Assembly (NCBI RefSeq): GCF_004135735.1
Contig: NZ_CP012670.1
Coordinates: 4,671,501 to 4,735,500 of the forward strand
Reading direction: 5' to 3'
Source: Sorangium cellulosum
Lineage (GTDB): Bacteria; Myxococcota_A; Polyangia; Polyangiales; Polyangiaceae
DNA length: 64,000 bases
Shown here: piece after piece, positions 10,077-18,606 of the stretch
Layout of the letters: each line of letters starts with the position of its first letter
Position numbering within the stretch: the stretch's first letter is position 1
Notes under the pieces: model-generated
Told to the model about the DNA's origin: nothing
The model's input: the letters and a program-made list of their open reading frames with translations, nothing else
Database searches by the model: none
Translations under genes and position numbers: made by a program

Positions 10077-11330
10077 ATGAACGAACAGACTGCTTTGCGA
10101 GTGGACGTTGCGGAGACGGCGGCGCCGGCAATCCAGAAGGAGTACCGGTCCGGAGTCCACGCCAAGCGACAGGACGATGACGGCGGCTGGGGGCTCGTCC
10201 TCATCGGGCTCGATGCTCCGCCGCGCATCGTGAGCCTGATGGACGGCGCCGTGATCGGGAGCGCGGCGCGCGACGCGCGCATCGACGGCCAGGGCGTCGC
10301 GCCCGAGCACGCCAAGATCAGCGTCCGCTCGGACGGCTGCTACATCGAGGACATGGACACCCACGACGGAACGTGGGTGAACGGCGTCCGCGCCCGGCGC
10401 ATCGGCGTGATGCACGGCGACGTGGTTCGCCTCGGTCATCAGCTCGCCGTCTTCGTCGAGCGGCACCTCGCGCTGTACGACGGCGCGCCGTCGCGGCTCG
10501 GCTCGCTCGTGTACGGCCCGAAGCAGCGCAAGGACTGGATCGACCCGGTGATGAAGCTGGTGCAGTCGGGCTCCAGCGTCTGCATCGAGGGCGCGCCCGG
10601 GGTCGGCAAGCGCACCCTGGCCCGCCTGGCTGCCGCGGTGCGCGAGGGGCTGGGGGAGACCCTCGTCGTCGACGGCAGCGCCGAGGTCAAGCCGGCCATC
10701 CCGCCCGGCGCGCGGCCGATGACCTGGCTGGTCATCGAGGCCGATCGCCTCCCGCGCCCCCAGCAGCTGGAGATCGCGCACTCGGTCGGCCGCTCGAGCG
10801 GCGTCAGCATCATCGCCACGACGGGGCAGCCGCTCGATCGGGCGGCCGGCGATGGGCGCGTGGCGCCGTGGTTCGCGTCGCTCTTCTCCGGAAAGCGGAT
10901 CACGATCCCGACGCTCGAGATGCGGCGCGAGGACGTGCCGCTCATCGTGCGCGACATCGCGGAGCGCCACGCGATCGCCCTCGATCGCTTCACCCCGCAG
11001 CTCCTGGAGGCGCTCGTTCGCGCCGGCTGGCCGGGCGGCGTGCCGCAGCTCGAGTCCGCCATCGTCACCGCGGCCCAGGCCTCGCCGGAGGGGCCGCTCT
11101 CCGTCTCGCCGATCGCGGGGTCGCTCGCGCGGGGTCCCCGCGTGAAGCCGAACCTGCCGCCGGCGACGGATCCGTCGCTCGCGCGCGCCCGTCTCGAGGA
11201 CGCGCTCGCCCGGGCCAACGGCTCCGTCGCCTCGGCGGCGCGCGCCCTCGGCATGTCGCGGCAGGCGATCTACCGCGAGGCCGACCGGCTCGGCCTGGAC
11301 ATCGCGCGCCGCCGGGTCCCGCGCGGTTGA
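10077..11330 (+). CDS. FHA-domain NtrC-like transcriptional regulator with a degenerate AAA+ module
   Basis: The protein has 417 residues. An FHA domain occupies about residues 50-125 (DTHDGTWVNG) and should bind phosphothreonine from a Ser/Thr kinase. The ATPase-like module has a Walker A, GAPGVGKRT (172-180), but Walker B reads TWLVIEADRL and no GAFTGA loop is present. A Fis-type helix-turn-helix is at the C-terminus (SVASAARALGMSRQAIYRE). Myxobacteria carry many FHA-NtrC enhancer-binding proteins. Lack of GAFTGA implies this one cannot remodel sigma-54 RNA polymerase and may act as an ordinary activator or repressor. The ATG at 10077 was chosen because the FHA region starts shortly after it. 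Confidence 0.85.
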   Translation: MNEQTALRVDVAETAAPAIQKEYRSGVHAKRQDDDGGWGLVLIGLDAPPRIVSLMDGAVIGSAARDARIDGQGVAPEHAKISVRSDGCYIEDMDTHDGTWVNGVRARRIGVMHGDVVRLGHQLAVFVERHLALYDGAPSRLGSLVYGPKQRKDWIDPVMKLVQSGSSVCIEGAPGVGKRTLARLAAAVREGLGETLVVDGSAEVKPAIPPGARPMTWLVIEADRLPRPQQLEIAHSVGRSSGVSIIATTGQPLDRAAGDGRVAPWFASLFSGKRITIPTLEMRREDVPLIVRDIAERHAIALDRFTPQLLEALVRAGWPGGVPQLESAIVTAAQASPEGPLSVSPIAGSLARGPRVKPNLPPATDPSLARARLEDALARANGSVASAARALGMSRQAIYREADRLGLDIARRRVPRG

Positions 11331-11476
11331 AGCGCGCGCCGTCGGGTCCGCGCGGTTGAGCTGAACCACGTTCTGTCCGGGAGCTCGCCGGCACGCCTCC
11401 CGCGCTGCCGGAATCGACGGGCTCCCGGCACCGCTCCCTGCGAAGCGAGCGGCACGCCGCGTACGCGAGCGGCGCT

Positions 11477-12745
11477 TCACACGTAGAACCCAAGAGACGT
11501 GTGGCTGACGATCGACCCCTCCTCGGGGTCGATGCACTGGTCGTAGTGCAACAGCTCTCCGCGCGACGACGGCGGCAACGCGCGGAGCAACGTGTAGATC
11601 GGGCCGAGCCCGCAGACGCGACGCGTGCCGAGATCCTGCGCGACGTCGGCGAAGAAGCCCGGCGGATCGATCGACGTCGCGCGCTCGATGGATGCGTGAT
11701 CGCGCTCGCGCAGCGCCCTGCGCTGGCGGGCGTCGAGCGGCGACGGGTCGCCGAAGCGCGGGCCGACGTGCGCGAGATCGGCCCCCGCGATCACCAGGAC
11801 GCGGCCGCGGCGCCTCGCCAGGGCCTCACCGAGCGCCGTCAGGAACGACTCGGCGTCGTCATCCTGCGCGGGATCGCGGCGCCGCACCTGGCAGTCGGAG
11901 AGACCGCACAGGATGGGCACGATCGCCGCCGCGCGATCGCCGAGGAGGTGCCGCACGAACACGGCCTGGAACTCGACCGAGTGCTCGTTCTTGTGCAGGT
12001 ACTGCTCCGCGCGCACGTCGAAGCGGCTCGCGTCCGCGAGCTCCGTGATCATCTCGCGCTCCGGGTCGAGCGGGCCGAGCGGCGTCTCGAACGTCTTCTC
12101 GCAGACCGCGAACGGGCGACGCATCGCGGCGTGCGAGGTGCCGAGCAGCACGAAGGTGTCGATCGCCTGGAGCTCCGGCGTCGCCAGCGCCTGCTCCAGC
12201 GCGGCGTAGGCGTGCCCGTAGCCCACCGCAGCGCGCCAGAGGTCCATGTGCGGCGCGCAGAGGCCGACCATGCGCGGAGCCGCGCCCTTCGCCGTCGCGC
12301 CGCGCGCGGCCCCGCCCTGCGGCCGCGCGACCGCGAGGCACTGGCGCTCGATGAAGTCGGCGAGCCGCGCTCGATCGCCGTGGTACGCGCCGCCCGCGTG
12401 CGCGGCCGTCCGGATCGGCGCCTCGTCGAACGAGCGCACGACGCTCCGCCGGCGCGCGTGGAACCGAGGGCTGTCGAGCATCCACGCGCGCTCCAGCTCG
12501 TCGGCCAGCCGCGCCACCTGGTTGGCGTCCACGCGCTCGCCCGTCGCCCGGGAGGCGTCTCGCGCGATCTCGTCCAGCGAGCGCCTCCCGTCGAAGCGCG
12601 CGAGCACCGCCGAGCTCGCGGCGGGAATGATCACGGCCGACGGGGCGATCCCCTCGGTGTCGCGCAGCATCAGCGCACGGCCGTGGCGCTCATCCTGGAT
12701 GACGATGATCTCCAGGGCTCGGAGCTTCGGGCGTAGGATCGACAT
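11477..12745 (-). CDS. MEMO-family protein (AmmeMemoRadiSam system protein B-like) with an N-terminal PqqD-like domain
   Basis: The protein has 422 residues. Residues 1-95 resemble a PqqD-type winged helix (LARFDGRRSLDEIARDAS, then a helix and ERAWMLDSPRF). The rest is a MEMO1-like fold: GLCAPHMDLWRAAVGYGHAY, LLGTSHAAMRRPFAV, LHKNEHSVEFQAVFVRHL, VLVIAGADLAHVGPRFGD. The His residues in HMD, SHA, EHSVEFQ and DLAHVGPRFG correspond to the conserved active-site-like pocket of MEMO and related extradiol dioxygenases. MEMO proteins in bacteria are often linked with radical SAM and AMMECR1 genes. Neither is adjacent here, although a cysteine-cluster protein is divergent 144 bp away. The function is unknown. 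Confidence 0.8.
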   Translation of the reverse strand: MSILRPKLRALEIIVIQDERHGRALMLRDTEGIAPSAVIIPAASSAVLARFDGRRSLDEIARDASRATGERVDANQVARLADELERAWMLDSPRFHARRRSVVRSFDEAPIRTAAHAGGAYHGDRARLADFIERQCLAVARPQGGAARGATAKGAAPRMVGLCAPHMDLWRAAVGYGHAYAALEQALATPELQAIDTFVLLGTSHAAMRRPFAVCEKTFETPLGPLDPEREMITELADASRFDVRAEQYLHKNEHSVEFQAVFVRHLLGDRAAAIVPILCGLSDCQVRRRDPAQDDDAESFLTALGEALARRRGRVLVIAGADLAHVGPRFGDPSPLDARQRRALRERDHASIERATSIDPPGFFADVAQDLGTRRVCGLGPIYTLLRALPPSSRGELLHYDQCIDPEEGSIVSHTSLGFYV

Positions 12746-12889
12746 CCGGCACGAGGATAGCGCGTGCGCGCTCGCCGCCCAGCTTGGCAGCCATCGCGAG
12801 GCCTGCCACAGTGACGGCCCGCGTCGAACGCCCGCCGGTCCCACAGGGGCAGCTCGCCCCGGAACGGACCGGCTGGACCTCTCCCTGCC

Positions 12890-13492
12890 ATGCGCCGGAC
12901 CGCGATCTCTGACCCTCATCTCCTCGAAGCCGCTCTGCTCACCGAGCTCACGACCGTGTACGGCGAGGCCGAAGAGGTCTTCCAGGGCTGGAGCTGCGGG
13001 GCCTCGACCGAGTGCTGCCGGTTCGGAATCACGGGCCGCGAGCCGTATGTCACGTCCATCGAGCTCGCCGCCGTGCGGCGCGCGATCGCGGCCCGAGGGG
13101 GCGCCCGCGCGCTCCAGGGGATCGTGCGAGCCGGCGGGGCCGGGGCGCCCGACCGGGCGAAGGCCGCCGGCGATCCGGATCGACGGCGCGCGCTGCCGCA
13201 AGCGTCCGAGCGGCGGTGCCCGATGCTCACCGACGCCGGTCGCTGCGCGATCTACGCGGCGAGGCCGCTCGGGTGCCGCACCTTCTTCTGTGATCGCGCC
13301 TTCGCCGGCGCCCCGGTGCGCCACCACGACGTGACCCGGCTGGTCCGCAAGGTCCAGGAGATCGCAGCGCGCCACGCACCGGGCGGCGACCTCGGCCGCC
13401 CCCTCACCCGCGCGCTCGCCGACGGCGGCGCGGCCCCCGGGGGTGCGCCGTCCAGGGCGGGCGCCGCCGCGCGCGCTCGCCGCGCGCGCTGA
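12890..13492 (+). CDS. YkgJ-type cysteine-cluster protein
   Basis: The protein has 200 residues. It contains the pattern of the YkgJ zinc/iron-chelating family: WSCGASTECCRFG near the N-terminus, then RRCPMLTDAGRCAIYAARPLGCRTFFC. These Cys could bind Zn or a Fe-S cluster; members of this family have been linked to metal-dependent modification. The C-terminus is low complexity (Gly/Ala/Arg). It is transcribed away from the MEMO-like gene and towards rel, whose stop lies 31 bp beyond. The precise function is not known. Confidence 0.8.
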   Translation: MRRTAISDPHLLEAALLTELTTVYGEAEEVFQGWSCGASTECCRFGITGREPYVTSIELAAVRRAIAARGGARALQGIVRAGGAGAPDRAKAAGDPDRRRALPQASERRCPMLTDAGRCAIYAARPLGCRTFFCDRAFAGAPVRHHDVTRLVRKVQEIAARHAPGGDLGRPLTRALADGGAAPGGAPSRAGAAARARRAR

Positions 13493-13523
13493 ATCCGCTG
13501 TCGCGGCCGTCGGGCGTTCCGGC

Positions 13524-15698
13524 TCAGGTCCGCTCGACGGCCATCACGCCCGGGATCCGCTGCAAGCGCCGGATGACGCTCTTCAGCTGGGCGAGGTCGG
13601 AGCAGAGAAAGGTGAACGTGTTCATCGCGCGACCGTCATCGCCCGCTCGACAGGTCGCCTCGCTGATGTTGATGCCTTGCTCGTGGAACGTATGGCCGAC
13701 CGTCGCGAGGATGCCCGGCCGGTTCGCCGTCATCACCTTGATCTGCACCGGGCGGTTGATCTTCGCGCGCGAGTCCCACGAGATCTCCACGCGGCGCTCC
13801 GGATCCGTGTCGAACGCCTTGGCGCAGTTGCGGCGGTGGACCGTGATGCCGCGGCCGCGCGTGATGAACCCGACGATCTCGTCGCCGGGCAGCGGGTTAC
13901 AGCACTTCGTGTAGCGCACCAGGACATCGTCGATGCCGTTCAGAAGGATCCCGTGGCTGTCGCGCCCCGTGACCTTGCGCACGAGCGACTCGATCCGACC
14001 TTCCTTGATCGACTCGGGCGGCGCCGTGGGGCTCCCCTTCTCGTTCTCCTTGGGGGTGGGGGCGAGGAACTCGCAGACCGCGCGCACGCTCACCTTGCCG
14101 TAGCCGACCGCGATGAAGAGCTCGTCGGCCGACGCGACGCCGAAGCGCTCCATGACCTTGCGCAGCTCGGCCTCGGTCTTGGTGAGGCGGCTCAGGCTCA
14201 TGCTCCGCTGGTGCATCTCCTTCTCGAGGAGCTCCCTGCCCAGCTTGAGCGACTTCTCGCGCTGCTCGGTCCGCAGGTAGTTGCGGATCTTCGAGCGCGC
14301 GCGGCTGGTGGAGACGTAGTCGAGCCAGTCCTTCGAGGGGTGCTGGCTCGGGTTCGTCATCACCTCGACCACGTCGCCGTTCCTGAGCTTCGAGCGGAGC
14401 GGGACGATGGCGCCGTTGACCCGGGCCCCCGAGCAGTGCTCGCCGACCTTCGTGTGGATCGCGTAGGCGAAGTCGATCGGCGTCGAGCCGCGCGGGAAGA
14501 CGCGCACGTCCCCCTTCGGCGTGAAGACGTACACCTCGTCCTGGAACAGGTCGACCTTGACGCTCTCCAGGAACTCGGCCGGATCCTTGAGCTCCTTCTG
14601 GAACTCCATCAGCTGGCGGAGCCAGCCGAACCGCGCGGCGTCCTTCGGATCGATGCCGCCGGAGTTGTTCTCCTTGTACTTCCAATGCGCCGCGATGCCC
14701 TGCTCGGCCACGCGGTGCATCTCGTGGGTGCGGATCTGGATCTCGATCCGCTCGCGGCCAGGGCCGATGACCGTCGTGTGCAGCGACTGGTACATGTTCG
14801 GCTTGGGCAGCGCGACGTAATCCTTGAAGCGGCCGGGGACCGGGGTCCACTGCGAGTGGATGACGCCGAGCGTCGCGTAGCAGTCGGCGACCGACTCGAC
14901 GAGCACGCGGAACGCGATGACGTCGTAGACCTGGTCGAAGTCGCACTGCTGCACCTGCATCTTGCGCCAGATCGAGTAGAGGTGCTTCGCCCGGCCGGTC
15001 ACGTCGACCGCGAAGCCCTGCTCGGCGAGCTTGGCCGAGAGCACCTTCGAGACCTCGTGGATGTACTTGTCCCGCTCCTTCGCCGTCGTCTTGACCTTCT
15101 GCGAGAGGTCCGCCCACGCCTCGGGCTCGATGTACCGGAACGACAGGTCCTCGAGCTCGCTCTTGAAGCGGGCGATGCCGAGGCGGTTCGCGAGCGGGGC
15201 GTAGATTTCCATCGTCTCCCGGGCGATCCGGTCCTGCGCCTCGGGCTTCATGAACTCGAGCGTCCGCATGTTGTCGAGGCGGTCGCACAGCTTCACGAGG
15301 AGCACGCGGATGTCGCGCGCCATCGCCACCAGCATCTTGCGGAAGTTCTCGGCCTGCCGGTCTTCCTTGGAGGCGAAGTTGATCTTCGAGAGCTTCGTCA
15401 CGCCGTCGACGAGGAACGCCACCTCCTGGCCGAAGCTGTGCTCGATGTCGGTGGTCGTCGCGAGCGTGTCCTCGACGACGTCATGCAAGAGCCCGGCGCA
15501 GACGCTCGCCGTGTCCAGCTTGAGCTCGGTGATGATCGCGGCGACGCTCGCCGGGTGGGAAAAGTAAGGGTCCCCGCTCTTGCGGGTCTGCCCCTTGTGG
15601 GCCTCAGCGCTGTAGGCGTAGGCCCGGGCGATGAGATCGACGTCTGCAGCGGGCTGGTAAGTCCGAACGCGATCGACAAGCTCCGTCAACGTCAGCAT
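13524..15698 (-). CDS. rel: bifunctional (p)ppGpp synthetase/hydrolase (RelA/SpoT homologue)
   Basis: The 724-residue length is typical of long RSH enzymes. The HD hydrolase domain has SHPASVAAI (His48), LLHDVVEDT (His72-Asp73) and DRLDNMRT (139-146), so hydrolysis should be intact. The synthetase domain has RFKDYVALPKPNMYQSLHTT (290-309); RFKD is the RxKD form typical of bifunctional enzymes. A TGS domain follows (DEVYVFTPKGDVRVFPRGST), then a conserved-Cys region (KCCNPLPGDEIVG) and a C-terminal ACT domain. It makes and degrades the stringent alarmone. The gene is divergent from hemW by 127 bp. No other RSH gene is seen here. Confidence 0.97.
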   Translation of the reverse strand: MLTLTELVDRVRTYQPAADVDLIARAYAYSAEAHKGQTRKSGDPYFSHPASVAAIITELKLDTASVCAGLLHDVVEDTLATTTDIEHSFGQEVAFLVDGVTKLSKINFASKEDRQAENFRKMLVAMARDIRVLLVKLCDRLDNMRTLEFMKPEAQDRIARETMEIYAPLANRLGIARFKSELEDLSFRYIEPEAWADLSQKVKTTAKERDKYIHEVSKVLSAKLAEQGFAVDVTGRAKHLYSIWRKMQVQQCDFDQVYDVIAFRVLVESVADCYATLGVIHSQWTPVPGRFKDYVALPKPNMYQSLHTTVIGPGRERIEIQIRTHEMHRVAEQGIAAHWKYKENNSGGIDPKDAARFGWLRQLMEFQKELKDPAEFLESVKVDLFQDEVYVFTPKGDVRVFPRGSTPIDFAYAIHTKVGEHCSGARVNGAIVPLRSKLRNGDVVEVMTNPSQHPSKDWLDYVSTSRARSKIRNYLRTEQREKSLKLGRELLEKEMHQRSMSLSRLTKTEAELRKVMERFGVASADELFIAVGYGKVSVRAVCEFLAPTPKENEKGSPTAPPESIKEGRIESLVRKVTGRDSHGILLNGIDDVLVRYTKCCNPLPGDEIVGFITRGRGITVHRRNCAKAFDTDPERRVEISWDSRAKINRPVQIKVMTANRPGILATVGHTFHEQGINISEATCRAGDDGRAMNTFTFLCSDLAQLKSVIRRLQRIPGVMAVERT

Positions 15699-15825
15699 GA
15701 AGAGTTCGGCGGGCGCGACGCGCCCCCTCCCTTTCGCACGCTAACACCGCGATCTACACCCCGCAATTGTGTGACCATGCGCGCGCCCGGCGCCGGACGC
15801 GCGCTCCCTTCATGTTTCATGATTC

Positions 15826-17070
15826 ATGGATTTCATGGAGCCCATCACCGCGTACGTCCACTTCCCCTGGTGCCTGAAGAAGTGTCCTTACTGCGACTTC
15901 GTCTCGTTCGCCAAAGCGCGGGAGGAGATCGACCACCGCGCCTATGCCGACGCCGTGCTGGCCGAGCTGGCGAGGCGAGCGGAGGTGCTGGGCCAGCGCG
16001 AGCTCCGGAGCGTGTTCTTCGGCGGCGGGACGCCGTCCCTGTGGGAGCCGGAGGAGATCGGCAGGGTGCTCTCGGCCATCACCGCGGCCGCTGGCCGGCT
16101 CTCGCCGGACCTCGAGGTGACCGTCGAGTGCAACCCGACCTCCCTGGATGAGTCGCGGGCACGCGCGCTCCGGACGAGCGGGGTGAACCGGCTGAGCGTC
16201 GGCGTGCAAGGGCTCGACGTCGAGCGCCTGCGCTTCCTCGGACGCCTGCACGACCCGGACGGCGGGCTCGGCGCGCTCACGGCGGCCCTGCGGTCCGGGA
16301 TGCCGCGCGTGAGCGGCGACCTCATCTATGGAGTCGCGCTGGGGACCGCCGAGGCGGCGCGGGAGCAGCGCCCCGAGCACGCCGCCGCCGAGGCGCGCGC
16401 CGTGGCCTCGACCGGGGTGAGTCACATCTCGGCGTACAGCCTCACCATCGAGCCCGGCACCTCGTTCGGCGAGCTCGCGCGGCGCGGGCGCCTGCCGCTC
16501 GCCGGAGACGACGGGGTGGCAGAGACGTTCTTCGCGATCGACGAGGCGCTCGAGGCGCAGGGGTTCACGCACTACGAGATCTCGAACTACGCCAGGCCGG
16601 GCCACGAGGCGCGCCATAACCTCGGCTACTGGCAGGGCATCGACTACCTCGGGCTCGGGTGCGCCGCCTTCGGGACGGTATCACGCCCCGATCCGCGCTG
16701 GGGCCTGCGCTCGGCGGGCGCCGGCGACCACGGCGAGGCGTTCGCGGTCCGGTACCGGAACCTCGTGAGCCCGGAGCGGTACATGGCGGCCATGGCCGAG
16801 GGGGGCCAGGCGATCCCGGTGGCGAGCGACGAGCGGCTCGGCCCGGAGACCCGGCTGTCCGAGCGCATCATGCTCGGGCTCCGGCTGCGCGAGGGGTTCG
16901 ACCTCGAGGCGGCCGCGGCCGCGCTCGGGGTGCCGGCCTGGAGCGCTGCGCGGCGGAAGGCCGCGGCGCGGCTCGAGCGCGCCGGCCGCCTCAGGGTGGA
17001 CGGCGGGCGGCTCAGCGTCCCGCGCGCCGCCTGGGTGTTCGCCGACGGCACCGCGGCCGAGCTGTTCTGA
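15826..17070 (+). CDS. hemW: radical SAM heme chaperone HemW
   Basis: The protein has 414 residues. The radical SAM motif CLKKCPYC uses Cys16, Cys20 and Cys23. It is followed by FFGGGTPSLW, VECNPTSLD and SVGVQGLD, and by HNLGYWQGIDYLGLGCAAFG, which is characteristic of HemW rather than HemN. HemW binds heme and a 4Fe-4S cluster and delivers heme to respiratory proteins. The C-terminal HemN_C region is present (LGLRLREGFDLEAA). A second in-frame ATG at 15835 is possible; either start leaves the motifs intact. The end lies 21 bp from the convergent amidohydrolase gene. Confidence 0.95.
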   Translation: MDFMEPITAYVHFPWCLKKCPYCDFVSFAKAREEIDHRAYADAVLAELARRAEVLGQRELRSVFFGGGTPSLWEPEEIGRVLSAITAAAGRLSPDLEVTVECNPTSLDESRARALRTSGVNRLSVGVQGLDVERLRFLGRLHDPDGGLGALTAALRSGMPRVSGDLIYGVALGTAEAAREQRPEHAAAEARAVASTGVSHISAYSLTIEPGTSFGELARRGRLPLAGDDGVAETFFAIDEALEAQGFTHYEISNYARPGHEARHNLGYWQGIDYLGLGCAAFGTVSRPDPRWGLRSAGAGDHGEAFAVRYRNLVSPERYMAAMAEGGQAIPVASDERLGPETRLSERIMLGLRLREGFDLEAAAAALGVPAWSAARRKAAARLERAGRLRVDGGRLSVPRAAWVFADGTAAELF

Positions 17071-17091
17071 AGCGGCGTCGCGCTCGTCCGC

Positions 17092-17856
17092 TCAGGCGCC
17101 GCGCTGCTCGCGCGCGAACCGCACGGTGGCGCGCGCCACGCCTGGCCCCGAGCCGGGCGGCGCCGCCGCGAGCAAGCGCCCTCGCGCGTCGACGATGCGC
17201 GAGCCGCCCTGCCCCTCCACCGCCGGGCGGGACGGCCCCCAGTTCGCGTTCACGATCGCGATGCCATGACGCCGGGCCAGCGCGGGCAGGAGCTCGGCGC
17301 GCAGGTCCCCCTCCCCGGGCGGATCGACCCAGGCCGTCGGGAAGAGCAGCAGCTCGGCCTCCTCCAGCGCGCCGCCGGCGTCCTCGGAGAGGAAGTGGAC
17401 GTCGAAGCAGATCGCCGTGGTGATCCGGACGCCGAGCAGATCGAGCACCGGCGTCCCGAGATCCCCCGGCGTCGCCCAGCGCTCCGGGTACCACGGGTGT
17501 CGCTTGCGGTAGTGGCCGACGCGCCGCCCCTCGCGATCGAAGACGAGCAGGGTGTTGTAGAGGCGCCCCTCGCTCTCCTCGACGAGCGGACCTGCCAGCG
17601 CGACCGCGTGCGCGCGCGCGAGCTCGGCGAGGCGCCCGGCGGTGTCTCCGTCGAGCGGCTCGGCGAAGCGGCGCAGATCGCTGTCGCCCCGCGGCGAGAC
17701 GTAGCCGGTGAGGATGAGCTCGGGGAGCAGCACGAGTCCGGCGCCCGAGAGCGCGGGCGTGCCGAGGAGACGATCGATCTCGGCGAGGGCGCCCCGCGGA
17801 TCGCCGAAGCGCTGCGGCAGCTCCAGCGCGACCACGTCGAGGGAGCGCGCGTCCAC
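17092..17856 (-). CDS. carbon-nitrogen hydrolase (nitrilase superfamily)
   Basis: The protein has 254 residues with the full catalytic set: Glu46 in LLPELILTGY, Lys119 in HYRKRHPW, and Cys150 in AICFDVHF. Members hydrolyse amides or nitriles; the small size and RLYNTLLVFDREG segment suggest an omega-amidase or carbamoylputrescinase-like amidase. The substrate cannot be decided from sequence. The GTG start at 17856 lies 5 bp after the stop of the response-regulator gene, so the two are likely co-transcribed. No in-frame ATG fits the start of similarity. Confidence 0.85.
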   Translation of the reverse strand: MDARSLDVVALELPQRFGDPRGALAEIDRLLGTPALSGAGLVLLPELILTGYVSPRGDSDLRRFAEPLDGDTAGRLAELARAHAVALAGPLVEESEGRLYNTLLVFDREGRRVGHYRKRHPWYPERWATPGDLGTPVLDLLGVRITTAICFDVHFLSEDAGGALEEAELLLFPTAWVDPPGEGDLRAELLPALARRHGIAIVNANWGPSRPAVEGQGGSRIVDARGRLLAAAPPGSGPGVARATVRFAREQRGA

Positions 17857-17861
17857 CGGGC

Positions 17862-18308
17862 TCAGCGGATGTTCCGCGCCGCCTGGAGCTGGTGGAGGCT
17901 CACCGCCAGATCGACCTGGCGGCGCAGGTCCGAGGCGATCCACGGCTTCGTGATGATCCGGAACGCCGCGCTCTCCCGCGAGATCTTCTGGATCTGCTCC
18001 ACGTCGGTCGGCGCGCAGACGAGCACGGGCACGTAGCTCAGCCCCTGCCGCCGAAGCTCGCGCAGCAGCGCGAGCCCGCTGAAGTGGGGCATTCGATAAT
18101 CCGCGACGACGACCGAGGGAGGCTCCTTCACCGCCGCCGCCAGCGCGCGGCGCGGATCGCCGAAGGTGCGGACCTGGTAGCCGGAGCGGAGCGCCCGCTC
18201 CATGAGGTCCAGGTTGCTCTCCTCGTCGTCGACCGCATAGAGGAGGGTCCCTTGGCCCCGACCACTCGAAGGTGGCGGCATGCTGCCGGAATGCGGGGCA
18301 TTGCCCAT
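17862..18308 (-). CDS. single-domain response regulator (REC)
   Basis: The protein has 148 residues and consists of one receiver domain. Visible residues are the acidic pair in AVDDEES, the phospho-acceptor Asp70 in VVVADYRMPHFSG, and Lys121 in ITKPW. The usual Thr/Ser of the switch is replaced in LVCAPTD. There is no output domain, so it may act by protein-protein contact or in a phosphorelay. It begins the transcript that includes the nitrilase-family gene, and is divergent from the large kinase gene 298 bp away. No histidine kinase is in the window. Confidence 0.9.
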   Translation of the reverse strand: MGNAPHSGSMPPPSSGRGQGTLLYAVDDEESNLDLMERALRSGYQVRTFGDPRRALAAAVKEPPSVVVADYRMPHFSGLALLRELRRQGLSYVPVLVCAPTDVEQIQKISRESAAFRIITKPWIASDLRRQVDLAVSLHQLQAARNIR

Positions 18309-18606
18309 CGAGCGCGAGGGTACCAGACCTCGTTCTTCCGCACCACGCGGTCAAAACGAAGTAATCCCGGTTGCCTGGATCGCATCTGACGCGGGACGGC
18401 GGAGCTCGTCCCGCCGTTCTGCGGCCGAGGCGGGGCTGGTCATCGAGATCGCCGAGGCCGGGCTGGGGGCGCCCTCACAGTCCTCGCGCTCGCTGCCTCC
18501 GCCGCCCAACGCGACCTGACCTCCGGTCGCCGCGAGCGCTCAACCTGGGCCCGCACCGGCGTTCGCGGTCCACTCCGGCAGCGTTCAGCGGTAAGAAGAA
18601 CAGGAG

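Noticed and set aside
13443..16151. A 902-codon plus-strand open frame
   Set aside because: It is antisense to the rel gene, whose domains and catalytic residues are complete.
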